Shown: positions 36,285 through 43,897 of the stretch, piece by piece
Position numbering within the stretch: position 1 is the first letter of the stretch
How the letters are laid out: each line of letters begins with the position of its first letter
Assembly (NCBI RefSeq): GCF_004337365.2
Contig: NZ_CP044016.1
Coordinates: forward strand, 1,178,001-1,242,000
Origin: Rhizosphaericola mali
Lineage (GTDB): Bacteria > Bacteroidota > Bacteroidia > Chitinophagales > Chitinophagaceae
Direction of reading: 5' to 3'
DNA: 64,000 bases
Program-made: the position numbers and the translations under genes
The notes under the pieces: model-generated
What the model was told of the DNA's origin: nothing
The model's input: only the letters and a program-made list of their open reading frames with translations
Database searches by the model: none

Positions 36285-36386
36285 TTAAATATTTGAATAA
36301 TTATCACCTCCAAGGTGAGCAAATCGGTTAGCAACATTTTGTCTAGCTTGTGCTAACCTCTGAAAAGCCGAAATGCTTATCCACAT
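36285..36386 (-). pseudogene. Short ORF, likely C-terminal remnant of an unknown gene
   Basis: A 33-residue frame starts at ATG 36386 and ends MWISI...HLGGDNYSNI just before the bidirectional terminator. The piece SAFQRLAQARQNVANRF looks like genuine protein, amphipathic and compositionally normal, rather than random sequence. A stop lies directly upstream, so the rest of the gene has been lost, probably in the rearrangements that follow. I do not recognise the family. Confidence 0.35.
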
Positions 36387-36450
36387 TACGTTTCACAAAG
36401 TTAAGACAGTTATAAAAATAGTAATTTTTTTCTGTTTTAGCCACAAAAAA

Positions 36451-36843
36451 ATGTTGGTTATGGCAACTATTACAAATACAATTTTTGGTGCATCTGGACT
36501 TTTCAAGTCATTTGCATCCAATACAATAGGCGTTTTACCTTCTTCAGTAGGAATATTAAAAAGTGGAGGAAGCTGGAGGAATTGTGTATTTTCTTTCAAC
36601 AATATGGCATTAACTATTGAAGGTGCTGCTTCGCGGTGTTGGGATAATGCACCCTCTGAAAGCTTTTTCAAAACATTAAAAGCAGAATTGATGTATCATG
36701 AAAACTTCAGAACAAAAAAAGAGGCAGAATCTGCTATCTTTGACTTTATTGAGATTTGGTACAATAGAAAAAGAAAACATACTTTCCTTAATTACCAAAC
36801 TCCTTGTGAAAAAGAAATGGATTATTTAAAACAATATGCGTAA
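36451..36843 (+). pseudogene. Chimeric ORF: RHS C-terminal fragment fused to IS3 transposase tail
   Basis: From ATG 36451 the first 55 residues (TNTIFGASGLFKSFASNTIG, then GGSWRNCVFSFNNM) match the RHS C-terminal region at 2591-2720, where the intact gene has SNTIFGAPGLLKSLASNTIG. At about 36621 the frame continues without interruption into RCWDNAPSESFFKTLKAEL and NYQTPCEKEMDY, the C-terminal end of an IS3-family OrfB. So an orphan RHS tip has been cut and joined in frame to a transposase remnant. Unlikely to be functional; its value is as a record of an orphan RHS module at this end of the locus. Confidence 0.75.
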
Positions 36844-36894
36844 CATTTCTTTTCTTAGACAAATAAATGTCTCCAGCTTTTGGGGTTAAGTCCA
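36621..36894 (+). mobile_element. IS3-family remnant A (3' end with right inverted repeat)
   Basis: This segment holds the last 74 codons of OrfB, including the catalytic-region end with the Glu of the DDE triad context (DNAPSESFF), and then the right terminal inverted repeat at 36868-36894, which ends in the IS3-type CA. The left part of the element is missing. It is nearly identical to the 3' part of remnant B at 38817-39000. Confidence 0.8.
36868..36894 (+). repeat. IS3 right terminal inverted repeat
   Basis: These 27 bases, read in reverse complement, match the left repeat at 38255-38281 with two mismatches. Both contain CTTAACCCCAAAAGCT and both begin TG in the outward reading, as in IS3-family elements. 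Confidence 0.8.
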
Positions 36895-36896
36895 AA

Positions 36897-36995
36897 ATAG
36901 TATATGGAAATATTAGAAGAGCCAATATTAACAATCCATTTCAAAAGCCGTTAACATGTAATTATGACCCATATACCAATGAATATGAAGTTTAA
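36897..36995 (+). pseudogene. C-terminal tail of a gene interrupted by IS3 remnant A
   Basis: Directly after the IS3 end an open frame continues IVYGNIRRANINNPFQKPL and ends DPYTNEYEV at the stop 36993-36995. The composition is that of a real protein and the stop overlaps the start of the next gene. The 5' part is missing. Because this locus is full of RHS pieces, it may be the tip of another RHS toxin, with the next gene as its partner; no homology shows this directly. Confidence 0.4.
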
Positions 36996-38079
36996 AATTT
37001 TATTTTATACGCTTATTATGTTTATAAGTATAGCAAATGGTCAAGTAATTGATTTACGGACTAATTTTCAGCAAAAAAATGTATCCCACGATTTGAAAGG
37101 TAAAAATGATTTTTTACAAATAACTAATGATTCCACCATTAATTATACAAAATTATTAAAGTATTGTTATGAGAAAGAAATGATGCATGATAAGTTGGAT
37201 TATAATGATATACAGAATTTTAGCATTTTGGGAATGTTTAATGAAATTGAGGCCTTCAACAAAAAGAAATATTTAGAAACAGAAAAAAATCTACATCCCA
37301 TATTTGAAGATACTGTCCTCCAATCAAATTTAATTTCCTTAGATACTTTAGTTTTGAAAAATAAAGAGGAAAAGGTTATAATTCTAAATGATTGTCATTA
37401 TAGAATGGAAACAAGAGCATTATTCTTGAGTAAATTAAGATTATTCAAAGAATGCGGTTTTACACATTTAGCGATGGAAGCTTTTAGTGACTTATCAGAA
37501 AATGTGCCCGGGTTCAAATTAGGATATTATTTCCAAGAACCAATAATGGCAGAAATCTTTAGAGAAGCGAAAAGGCTCGGTTTTCAATTTGTAGCTTATG
37601 ATGACTATTCTTCGTTAACTGAAGGGGCAAGGGATTCTTTACAGGCTTTAAATCTCTTCAAAGAAATTCAAAAATTGAAAACTAATGAAAAATTACTTGT
37701 CTTTTCCGGCATGTCACATATGGCAGAGGACATTCCTATGAAGCCGGATTTAATGGGTTCAATTTTAAAAACGCAATTTAAAATAAATCCTTTAACTATT
37801 GATCTTTTCAGAGGATTAGTAAATGAAGTTAATACAGATATTGTTATTCATACAAAAGGTCTAATAGACAAAGGTGGAATATATGAGCCAGACAAAATGA
37901 AAACTAGAATGGGATTTACCTTTATGGATTATTTTTACATATTTCCCTACTATAAAAACTTATACAATAGACCCTATTGGCTCACTTGTGGTGGGTTAAG
38001 AAAACATATTGCGCTAAAGTGTATGCAAAAAAAAAAGTGTAATGATTCAAGCTTATTATGCAGACGAAATAGAAAATAA
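36979..38079 (+). CDS. ChaN/erythromycin-esterase-like exported protein, frameshifted
   Basis: Starts at 36979 or 36985 give a signal peptide (ILFYTLIMFISIANGQ). Motifs of the EreA/ChaN/TraB-type fold are VIILNDCHYRMETRALFLSKL near residue 135, FTHLAMEAF near 160, FQFVAYDD near 200 and LLVFSGMSHMAEDI near 240. These proteins bind haem or metals or hydrolyse bonds using a His/Glu set. The start overlaps the stop of the preceding gene remnant by about 10-17 nt. A run of ten A at 38027-38036 shifts the frame, and the last residues given here are out of frame; the natural C-terminus continues at 38042-38236. IS3 ends bracket the gene on both sides. Confidence 0.6.
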   Translation: MNMKFKILFYTLIMFISIANGQVIDLRTNFQQKNVSHDLKGKNDFLQITNDSTINYTKLLKYCYEKEMMHDKLDYNDIQNFSILGMFNEIEAFNKKKYLETEKNLHPIFEDTVLQSNLISLDTLVLKNKEEKVIILNDCHYRMETRALFLSKLRLFKECGFTHLAMEAFSDLSENVPGFKLGYYFQEPIMAEIFREAKRLGFQFVAYDDYSSLTEGARDSLQALNLFKEIQKLKTNEKLLVFSGMSHMAEDIPMKPDLMGSILKTQFKINPLTIDLFRGLVNEVNTDIVIHTKGLIDKGGIYEPDKMKTRMGFTFMDYFYIFPYYKNLYNRPYWLTCGGLRKHIALKCMQKKKCNDSSLLCRRNRK

Positions 38080-38236
38080 TTATGCAATTAATTACATTGC
38101 TCCTGCAGATATGGTATATACAATTGATAAAAATGATTTTGCTCATTTTTTCTTAGTACCAAACCATTATTATTCCATTATTTATCGAAATTGTAATAAT
38201 ATGATCATAGGAAAGAAGAAAATATATGTCCCTTAA
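38042..38236 (+). pseudogene. Out-of-frame C-terminal part of the ChaN/Ere-like gene
   Basis: This frame carries on where the preceding gene leaves off at the A10 run (MIQAYYADEIENNYAINY, then PADMVYTIDKND and a stop). Changing the run by one added or two removed bases would join the two parts into one protein of about 415 residues. It is therefore the detached C-terminus rather than a separate gene. Confidence 0.6.
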
Positions 38237-38254
38237 CTCTATATTATTGAGATT

Positions 38255-38281
38255 TGAACTTAACCCCAAAAGCTGTAGACA
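38255..38281 (+). repeat. IS3 left terminal inverted repeat
   Basis: This 27-bp repeat starts TGAACTTAACCCC and pairs with 36868-36894 at 25 of 27 positions. It defines the left end of remnant B. Confidence 0.8.
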
Positions 38282-38314
38282 GATTTAAAGATTATCAAAT
38301 TAAATTTGTATTCA

Positions 38315-38557
38315 ATGAAAGCAAGATTATTTACAGAAGAATTTAAGAAAAAATCAGTAGTAGAAGAATTGGACATTCGAGCGGACTTGCTAAGTAAATG
38401 GCGCAATAATCCTTTGTATAACGCAGGTTATCTATTGGCGGACAATCCTAAATTAAGTGAAGGACAGTTAAAGATACGTCGTTTAGAAAAAGAACTTAGG
38501 GAAATAAAATTGGAAAGTGAAATACTAAAAAAGCACTGGGCATTTCTTCAGAAATGA
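38315..38557 (+). pseudogene. IS3 orfA, internally deleted
   Basis: The 80-residue frame from ATG 38315 has the start of an IS3 OrfA (ARLFTEEFKKKSV) joined straight to VEELDIRADLLSKWR, so about 20 residues of the helix-turn-helix are missing. The C-terminal leucine-zipper part (LKIRRLEKELREIKLESEILKKHW) is intact. It ends where OrfB normally takes over by frameshift. Confidence 0.75.
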
Positions 38558-38569
38558 AGGAAATACTAA

Positions 38570-39089
38570 GAATTTATAAAATCTAACGAAAAGTATTATT
38601 CGGCTATGATGATGTTTAAGGTATTACCTATGAGCACTAGTGCTTATTACAGATGGAGAAAATGCCCAGATAAAAGGCTTCTATCACTAGACCAACAAGT
38701 CGTTGATGAATATAAGAAAAGTCATAAAAGATATGGCAGCCCACGGATCAAATTAGAATTAATCAAAAAAGGATTACACAGTACACAAAGCATGAGGCGA
38801 AAGGGAAATTACCTTCGGTGCTGCTTCGCGGTGTTGGGATAATGCACCCTCTGAAAGCTTTTTCAAAACATTAAAAGCAGAATTGGTGTATCATGAAAAT
38901 TTCAGAACAAAAAAAGAGGCAGAATCTGCTATCTTTGACTTTATTGAGATTTGGTACAATAGAAAAAGAAGACATTCTTTCCTTAATTACCAAATTCCTT
39001 CCAAAAACGAATTGGATTTTTCTTCAATTACAAATATGCTCAAGTTTATAGTTATGAATGCCAACTCTTTAAATATACAAAAACACTAA
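38570..39089 (+). pseudogene. IS3 orfB, deleted and frameshifted
   Basis: Pieces of the DDE transposase remain: IKSNEKYYSAMMMFKVLPMS, STSAYYRWRK and HKRYGSPRIKLELIKKGL in one frame up to about 38800, then after a frame change RCWDNAPSESFFKTLKAEL and FDFIEIWYNRKRRHSFLNYQ to the end. Most of the catalytic core is gone. After about 39012 the sequence no longer matches remnant A. Confidence 0.75.
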
Positions 39090-39243
39090 TTCGATAGAAG
39101 GAGGCGTTGCAAGAACATAACCATTGATAGTGACTTGAATTTCCTTACTTAAAATCTTGTACTATTAAAGGTGGGTAAAATGTTCGATTGTTATATAAAG
39201 AGGTAATTTGTTTAGAAATTGAATGCGGTAGGTATCTGATTTT

Positions 39244-39957
39244 ATGATCATGAGATTAAATCAATATAAAATAGTAGTATTAATTTGTCTTTTTATAAGT
39301 TGTAAATATGAGAAGATAATCCAAAAATGGCCTGATGACTTGCCATATAGTATTAGTGAAAGAGACAAGGTTGGCAAAGAAAGAAAATTTGCAAAACATC
39401 TTATACCAGAATATATCCAATTTCCAGTAGCGAAAGGTACAATCTATTTGAAAAAAATGATAACGTTAAATGGATTAATTTGGATTCAACCGAATTACTA
39501 TAGGCTTGGACGAGGATCTAGTCATCCAAAAGTTCAGATTGTATTTAAAGATTGGAACGATATTACCCCTGATAATATTCGGCAATATTTGGTAATTAAA
39601 CAGCCAAAAGAGGTGGATTCTGTTACAATGGCGATTCCATTACCAGACAGCCTCGGCGATTCAACCTGTTTTGTGAAAGATTCAGCTACTAATTCTTTTT
39701 GGAGGCTGCTAATTTCTAAAGGAAATATAAAGATATATGACAATTCAGCTTATGGAATAGGATATTTTTCGTCCTCTATTATAAGGATTAATTTTGATGG
39801 GGATTCCACTATTCTTATTAAAAGTGTCTTTAATAAACAAAATCTTAAAAAGAAAATAGAAGAGTTTATTACTAAACGATATAATGAAAAAATAGACATG
39901 CATTTTAATACTATTACAGACATACTTTTTTACATAATCAAAAGAGAGAACACTTAA
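39244..39957 (+). CDS. Small lipoprotein, near-identical copy of the RHS-adjacent gene
   Basis: This 237-residue protein has lipobox LFISC and differs from the product at 3013-3735 by only about a dozen residues. DNA identity extends past the stop for some 35 bp, showing a recent duplication in the same orientation. Here no RHS gene is directly upstream, only IS3 debris and a short tail. If the family is immunity, this would be an orphan immunity gene kept for protection. It heads a tandem run with two diverged paralogues. Confidence 0.75.
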   Translation: MIMRLNQYKIVVLICLFISCKYEKIIQKWPDDLPYSISERDKVGKERKFAKHLIPEYIQFPVAKGTIYLKKMITLNGLIWIQPNYYRLGRGSSHPKVQIVFKDWNDITPDNIRQYLVIKQPKEVDSVTMAIPLPDSLGDSTCFVKDSATNSFWRLLISKGNIKIYDNSAYGIGYFSSSIIRINFDGDSTILIKSVFNKQNLKKKIEEFITKRYNEKIDMHFNTITDILFYIIKRENT

Positions 39958-40062
39958 ATTCAAGTCTACCATTTTTCTCCAATTTTGGCTACACACCATA
40001 TTTTTTAAATATTATTTTTTATGGAGCAGGATATGGATTTATGGTTGATAATTATGATAACA

Positions 40063-40848
40063 ATGTGCCAGATAAAAAATAGATTAAAATTGAATATTAA
40101 ACAATTTAGAAAAATAACTTTATATTTTTCGTTTTTAGTAATAGGTTCATGTAATCTTTTTGAGCCCATTACTGTTAATTGGCCAGATCCAATAGCTTTA
40201 CCCAATTCCTTACTAGAAGTAGATAATATTGGAAATAAAGTGCCATACCCTCTAAGTATGTCAAGAAATTATCCAATCTCCAAAGGTATAATATACCTTC
40301 GAACAGGAATTATATTGAATGGTTTAATTTTTATTCAACCGTCTGAAATTACTTTAAGAGGAATCAAATATTCTCCAGTGGTTGAATTTGTATCAAAACC
40401 TTGGAAAGATGTATCTGTTACTGAATTAAAAGATTCTTTAATTTTTAGAAAGCTCAATATAAGCCAAATTGATTCTGTAAAATTGTTCGGTATACCGACT
40501 CCTTATAGCTTTGACATTAATACTCTATATATAAATGTAAAAAATGAAGATTACTGGCGATTGATTGCGAATAATAATCATTCCAAAATTTTTGATGTAA
40601 GCAATATTGGGCTTGGCGATATTTCTAACTACTATAATAGATTAAATGATGTTAGAAAAATAATTTTAGTGGATGGATCTGATACTATTTACATAACTCA
40701 TAGTATAATTAATTTAAATGAGAATATGGCCAAAAGGAAACTTAAAGCATTCATTAAACGAAGATATAAAAATCATGATTTTGCCTCCGATAATGTAGGT
40801 GAGCTTCTTAATAATATTTTGAAACAAGAAAATAATGATTCTAAATAG
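40063..40848 (+). CDS. Lipoprotein of the RHS-linked family, paralogue 2
   Basis: From ATG 40063 the 261-residue product has a lipoprotein signal ending FSFLVIGSC; a longer start at 40021 is possible. It shares the family plan: NWPDPIALPN after the lipobox, SMSRNYPISKGIIYLR, NGLIFIQP, IDSVKLFGIPTPYS, YWRLI, LKAFIKRRYK and a C-terminal ILKQE. It is clearly diverged from the first copy and closest to the next gene. Part of it (ITLRGIK region) is duplicated as a scrap at 3949-3975. Confidence 0.7.
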   Translation: MCQIKNRLKLNIKQFRKITLYFSFLVIGSCNLFEPITVNWPDPIALPNSLLEVDNIGNKVPYPLSMSRNYPISKGIIYLRTGIILNGLIFIQPSEITLRGIKYSPVVEFVSKPWKDVSVTELKDSLIFRKLNISQIDSVKLFGIPTPYSFDINTLYINVKNEDYWRLIANNNHSKIFDVSNIGLGDISNYYNRLNDVRKIILVDGSDTIYITHSIINLNENMAKRKLKAFIKRRYKNHDFASDNVGELLNNILKQENNDSK

Positions 40849-40897
40849 ATTGATCTAACATTGAAACCTTTATGATAACTGCTAATTTATAGATTTT

Positions 40898-41656
40898 ATG
40901 CTTAGGATAGGAAATAATAAAGGCGCAAGTATATATTTGGTATTATTTATTTTTTTAAGTTGTGGAGAACTAAAGCCAGTAACGGTTAATTGGCCAGAAC
41001 CTAAAATGTTACCAAATGCGATTATAGGAGTCAATGATATAGGTAAGAAGGTAGGACCTCTTAAAAGTATGTCACGAAATTATCCTACATCTCCTGGGTG
41101 TATATATTTGAGTAATGGATTGTTAATTAAAGGATTAGTATGGCTACAACCATGTAGTAGATATTTTAAGGGAAGTACTATAAAACCAATCGTAGAGGTT
41201 GTTACAAAACCATGGAACAGTTTGTCATTAGGCGACCTAAAGGATTCTACAATTTTTAGAAAACTAAAGATTCTATGTGTAGATTCAGTAAGATTCTATG
41301 ATATATCAACTCCATATAACTTAAATAATTCAACTTTATATATAAATTATCATAATGAGGACTATTGGAGATTAATCGTTAGTAGTAAAACGATAAAAAT
41401 TTATGATGTTAGTGATGTTGGGCTTGAAGATATTTCTGCCTACACTAAAAGATTGGGAAGCGTAAAAAAAATGATTTTAGTAAACAATGCAGACACGTTA
41501 ATATTAGCGAGGAGTAATCTATTTTATTTAAATGAAAATAGTATTAAACGAAATATCAAAGCGTTCATTAAGGCAAGATATAAGTATAGTGGTTTCATTT
41601 CTGATAATATAGGCCCCCTACTTCAATATATTTTGAAACAAGAAACAATCTATTGA
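40898..41656 (+). CDS. Lipoprotein of the RHS-linked family, paralogue 3
   Basis: This 252-residue protein has lipobox IFLSCGE, then NWPEPKMLPN, SMSRNYPTSPGCIYL, VDSVRFYDISTPY, DYWRLIVS, IKAFIKARYK and ILKQE. It aligns along its whole length with paralogue 2, 49 nt upstream. The tandem array of related but diverged lipoproteins fits a set of immunity genes against different RHS tips, or a surface-protein family under diversification. Confidence 0.7.
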   Translation: MLRIGNNKGASIYLVLFIFLSCGELKPVTVNWPEPKMLPNAIIGVNDIGKKVGPLKSMSRNYPTSPGCIYLSNGLLIKGLVWLQPCSRYFKGSTIKPIVEVVTKPWNSLSLGDLKDSTIFRKLKILCVDSVRFYDISTPYNLNNSTLYINYHNEDYWRLIVSSKTIKIYDVSDVGLEDISAYTKRLGSVKKMILVNNADTLILARSNLFYLNENSIKRNIKAFIKARYKYSGFISDNIGPLLQYILKQETIY

Positions 41657-42060
41657 AAATAATTTGTTATCCAAAATAGTATTGATAAGGTTTATCAATC
41701 TCGCTTACTATTGGATGTTGTGGGCCAAGAACAAATTATTTGGTTCAATGGCTAGATCCCTATAATCTGAATTGTAAATCAAGGAAAGTCGTGGAGCATT
41801 TGAAATTGGTATTGATGGTGTAAATCACGGCTTTTCCAGTTTTCATAATAATTTAAATTTAATAATTATTTATGTAAACACGCTCTAATATATTAGGCAG
41901 GTCGGTATGAATTCTGTTGGTAATTTATACAATTAGTTCAAGTTTTGATAAATACTAATAATGCTAAAATCTTATTTTATTTATTGCTACTAATTAAATT
42001 TATATTAATTTAGTCTATTAACTAATCGTTATGAATTGAGAATTAGTCACACCGAAATGT
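41657..42060. other. Intergenic region with imperfect inverted repeat
   Basis: No ORF is seen. GGAAAGTCGTG (41783-41793) and CACGGCTTTTCC (41826-41837) form an imperfect stem with one G-T pair and one bulge. The right half is very AT-rich and must contain the promoter of the sigma gene at 42061, which I cannot pin down. Confidence 0.4.
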
Positions 42061-42612
42061 ATGTTTTTGATTGATCAATTAAAATATGATATTGCAATTA
42101 ATAGAAGTGAGAAAGCATTCCGTACGCTTTTTATGAAATTTCACGGATCGCTTTTAAGATTTTGTTCTATTTACATTAATGACAAATCTTTATCTGAAGA
42201 GATTATTTCTGATGTGATGCTGAATCTTTGGTTAAAAAATGAGCAGTTAATGGAAGTAATAGACCTCAAGGTATATTTATTTAAATCAGTCAAGAATAGA
42301 GCGCTCAATTATTTAACTAAGGTTAGGAAATATACGCATTGGGATATTGATAATATACCCATTAGTCATAATGTAGACAATTACTCTCCTGAATTTATTT
42401 CGATAGAGAAAGAATTCCATAAAAAGATAATTTCGCATATTGAAAGCCTTCCACCTCAATGTCAACTTGTCTTTAAGCTTATTAGGGAGTATGGACTTCC
42501 TTATAAACAGGTAGCCGATATATTAGGATTGTCAGAAAAAACCGTGGACAGACACCTTCAAATAGCCATGCAGAAACTCTCAGAAGTATTAAAGAATAAA
42601 ATTCAAAAATAA
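42061..42612 (+). CDS. ECF (sigma-70 family) RNA polymerase sigma factor of the GH89 locus
   Basis: This 183-residue protein has region 2 near residues 20-90 (AFRTLFMKFHGSLLRFC; LSEEIISDVMLNLWLKN; YLFKSVKNRALNYL) and region 4 near 125-175 (SLPPQCQLVFKLIREYGL; YKQVADILGLSEKTVDRHL). It is the first gene of the polysaccharide-utilisation locus. It would activate the SusC operon when released by the FecR protein encoded next. A 13-bp hairpin with U-tract separates the two genes. Confidence 0.93.
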   Translation: MFLIDQLKYDIAINRSEKAFRTLFMKFHGSLLRFCSIYINDKSLSEEIISDVMLNLWLKNEQLMEVIDLKVYLFKSVKNRALNYLTKVRKYTHWDIDNIPISHNVDNYSPEFISIEKEFHKKIISHIESLPPQCQLVFKLIREYGLPYKQVADILGLSEKTVDRHLQIAMQKLSEVLKNKIQK

Positions 42613-42618
42613 ATTTTT

Positions 42619-42657
42619 AAAAAAAGTAGAATTCAATTGGGGAGTTCTACTTTTTTT
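42619..42657 (+). terminator. Terminator/attenuator between sigma and fecR
   Basis: A perfect 13-bp stem AAAAAAAGTAGAA (42619-42631) pairs with TTCTACTTTTTTT (42645-42657), loop 13 nt, with the T-run inside and after the stem. It lies 7 nt after the sigma stop and 28 nt before fecR, so it should reduce anti-sigma transcription relative to sigma. Confidence 0.8.
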
Positions 42658-42684
42658 ATTGTCTTATATAGACAGGACAATATC

Positions 42685-43773
42685 ATGGACGAAAACAAAT
42701 TTTTAAAATTATTGTACAAAAAACTGTCTCATACGGCAGATCAAGAAGAATTGAGACAGTTAGAATTGCTTCGAAATAGCCAAGAAGAGTTTAATAACTT
42801 GTATAATTTTTTTATCTGTGAAAATGAATCATTGGTGGAAAACGATATTAAGGAAAGTGAATTAGCGTACGCGGCATTATTTACGAAAATGCATGCAAAT
42901 GGAAATTTTGATGGAGAAGAGTCGATGGTTTCAGATAGTTCGCAATTAATACCGACCAATAATAAAGCAAAAAAAATAAGATTATTTGTTACGAGTGCTG
43001 CGGCTGCAATTTTAGTTTGTTTTCTAATATATGGATGGTATAGCAATAATAATATGAATAATACAGAATGGAAAAATAGTAATGTTGTAACTACAAAAAA
43101 AGGAAGCAAATCATTTATATTATTACCAGATGGAACTAAAGTTTGGTTAAACGTAGATAGCAAATTAACCTACCAAGAAAATTTTACAGGAGCGACTCGT
43201 CAGGTGAAGTTGTTAGGTGAAGCTTTTTTCGACGTGGCAAAAGATGCAAAACATCCATTCATTATACATACGCAGGATGCTAATATCAAGGTTTTGGGGA
43301 CGGCTTTTAACGTAAAATCCTATGCGGATGATTCTAGTATGGAAACTTTACTGGTGAGGGGCAAGATTGAGGTATCTCTTAAAAGTACAAATAAAAAGAA
43401 TATTATACTTCTTCCTGGAGATCGATTAAAAATTTTCCATAAAATACTTGTAGATAATAATGAAAAAGTTAAGCTCGATATGACCAATGATTCTGTCATT
43501 ATAGAAAAATTTAATCTTGGACAAAAAAAGGCTATTCAAGATACACTTTGGTTAGAAAATACGATAGCATTTGATTCCGAACCACTTATTACGATTGCTA
43601 AAAAACTGGAAAAATGGTACGGCGTTACGCTAGTAATAAAAAATGAAAAACTAAACACAGTAAAGTTCACTGGGAAGTTTGAGAACCAACCAATTTCATT
43701 TGTTTTGGAAACCTTAAAAGAAACCGGAAAATTGAGTTATGAATTACACAAGGACACTATAAATCTATATTAA
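42685..43773 (+). CDS. FecR-family anti-sigma factor of the GH89 locus
   Basis: ATG 42685 (MDENKFLKLLYKKLSH) is chosen because the frame upstream to 42637 lies inside the terminator hairpin. The 362-residue protein has a cytoplasmic sigma-binding part (1-90), one membrane helix (FVTSAAAAILVCFLIYGWY), the periplasmic FecR domain (TKKGSKSFILLPDGTKVWLN; LGEAFFDVAKDAKHPFIIHT; VLGTAFNVKSY) and a C-terminal DUF4974 domain (VTLVIKNEKLNTVKFTGKF). It should contact the STN domain of the SusC encoded next. Confidence 0.94.
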   Translation: MDENKFLKLLYKKLSHTADQEELRQLELLRNSQEEFNNLYNFFICENESLVENDIKESELAYAALFTKMHANGNFDGEESMVSDSSQLIPTNNKAKKIRLFVTSAAAAILVCFLIYGWYSNNNMNNTEWKNSNVVTTKKGSKSFILLPDGTKVWLNVDSKLTYQENFTGATRQVKLLGEAFFDVAKDAKHPFIIHTQDANIKVLGTAFNVKSYADDSSMETLLVRGKIEVSLKSTNKKNIILLPGDRLKIFHKILVDNNEKVKLDMTNDSVIIEKFNLGQKKAIQDTLWLENTIAFDSEPLITIAKKLEKWYGVTLVIKNEKLNTVKFTGKFENQPISFVLETLKETGKLSYELHKDTINLY

Positions 43774-43810
43774 TAAAATGAGAGAAAATGACGTGATAAA
43801 CTAAACAAAA

Positions 43811-43836
43811 ACAGGGAATGCTGCCACATCCCCTGT
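43811..43836 (+). promoter_or_regulatory. Hairpin in the SusC leader
   Basis: ACAGGGAATG (43811-43820) pairs with CATCCCCTGT (43827-43836), 9 of 10 bases, loop CTGCCA. It is 62 nt before the SusC start, has no T-run, and so is unlikely to be a plain terminator. It may be a leader structure affecting stability or translation of the susC mRNA. Confidence 0.5.
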
Positions 43837-43897
43837 GCATTAAAACAACTTAAGCTGTAATCACAGCAAAAATTTTTTAACTACTTAATTCAAATTT

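Larger units (their letters stand above)
38255..39012 (+). mobile_element. IS3-family remnant B (left end, orfA, deleted orfB)
   Basis: It begins with the left terminal inverted repeat at 38255-38281 and carries shortened orfA and orfB. The right inverted repeat is absent. The central catalytic portion of orfB is deleted between about 38800 and 38817. It is in the same orientation as remnant A, with the ChaN/Ere-like gene between the two. Non-autonomous. Confidence 0.8.

Noticed and set aside
36451-36843. Chimeric ORF read as a functional transposase or toxin
   Set aside because: It lacks the DDE core of the transposase and all but a small piece of the RHS tip.
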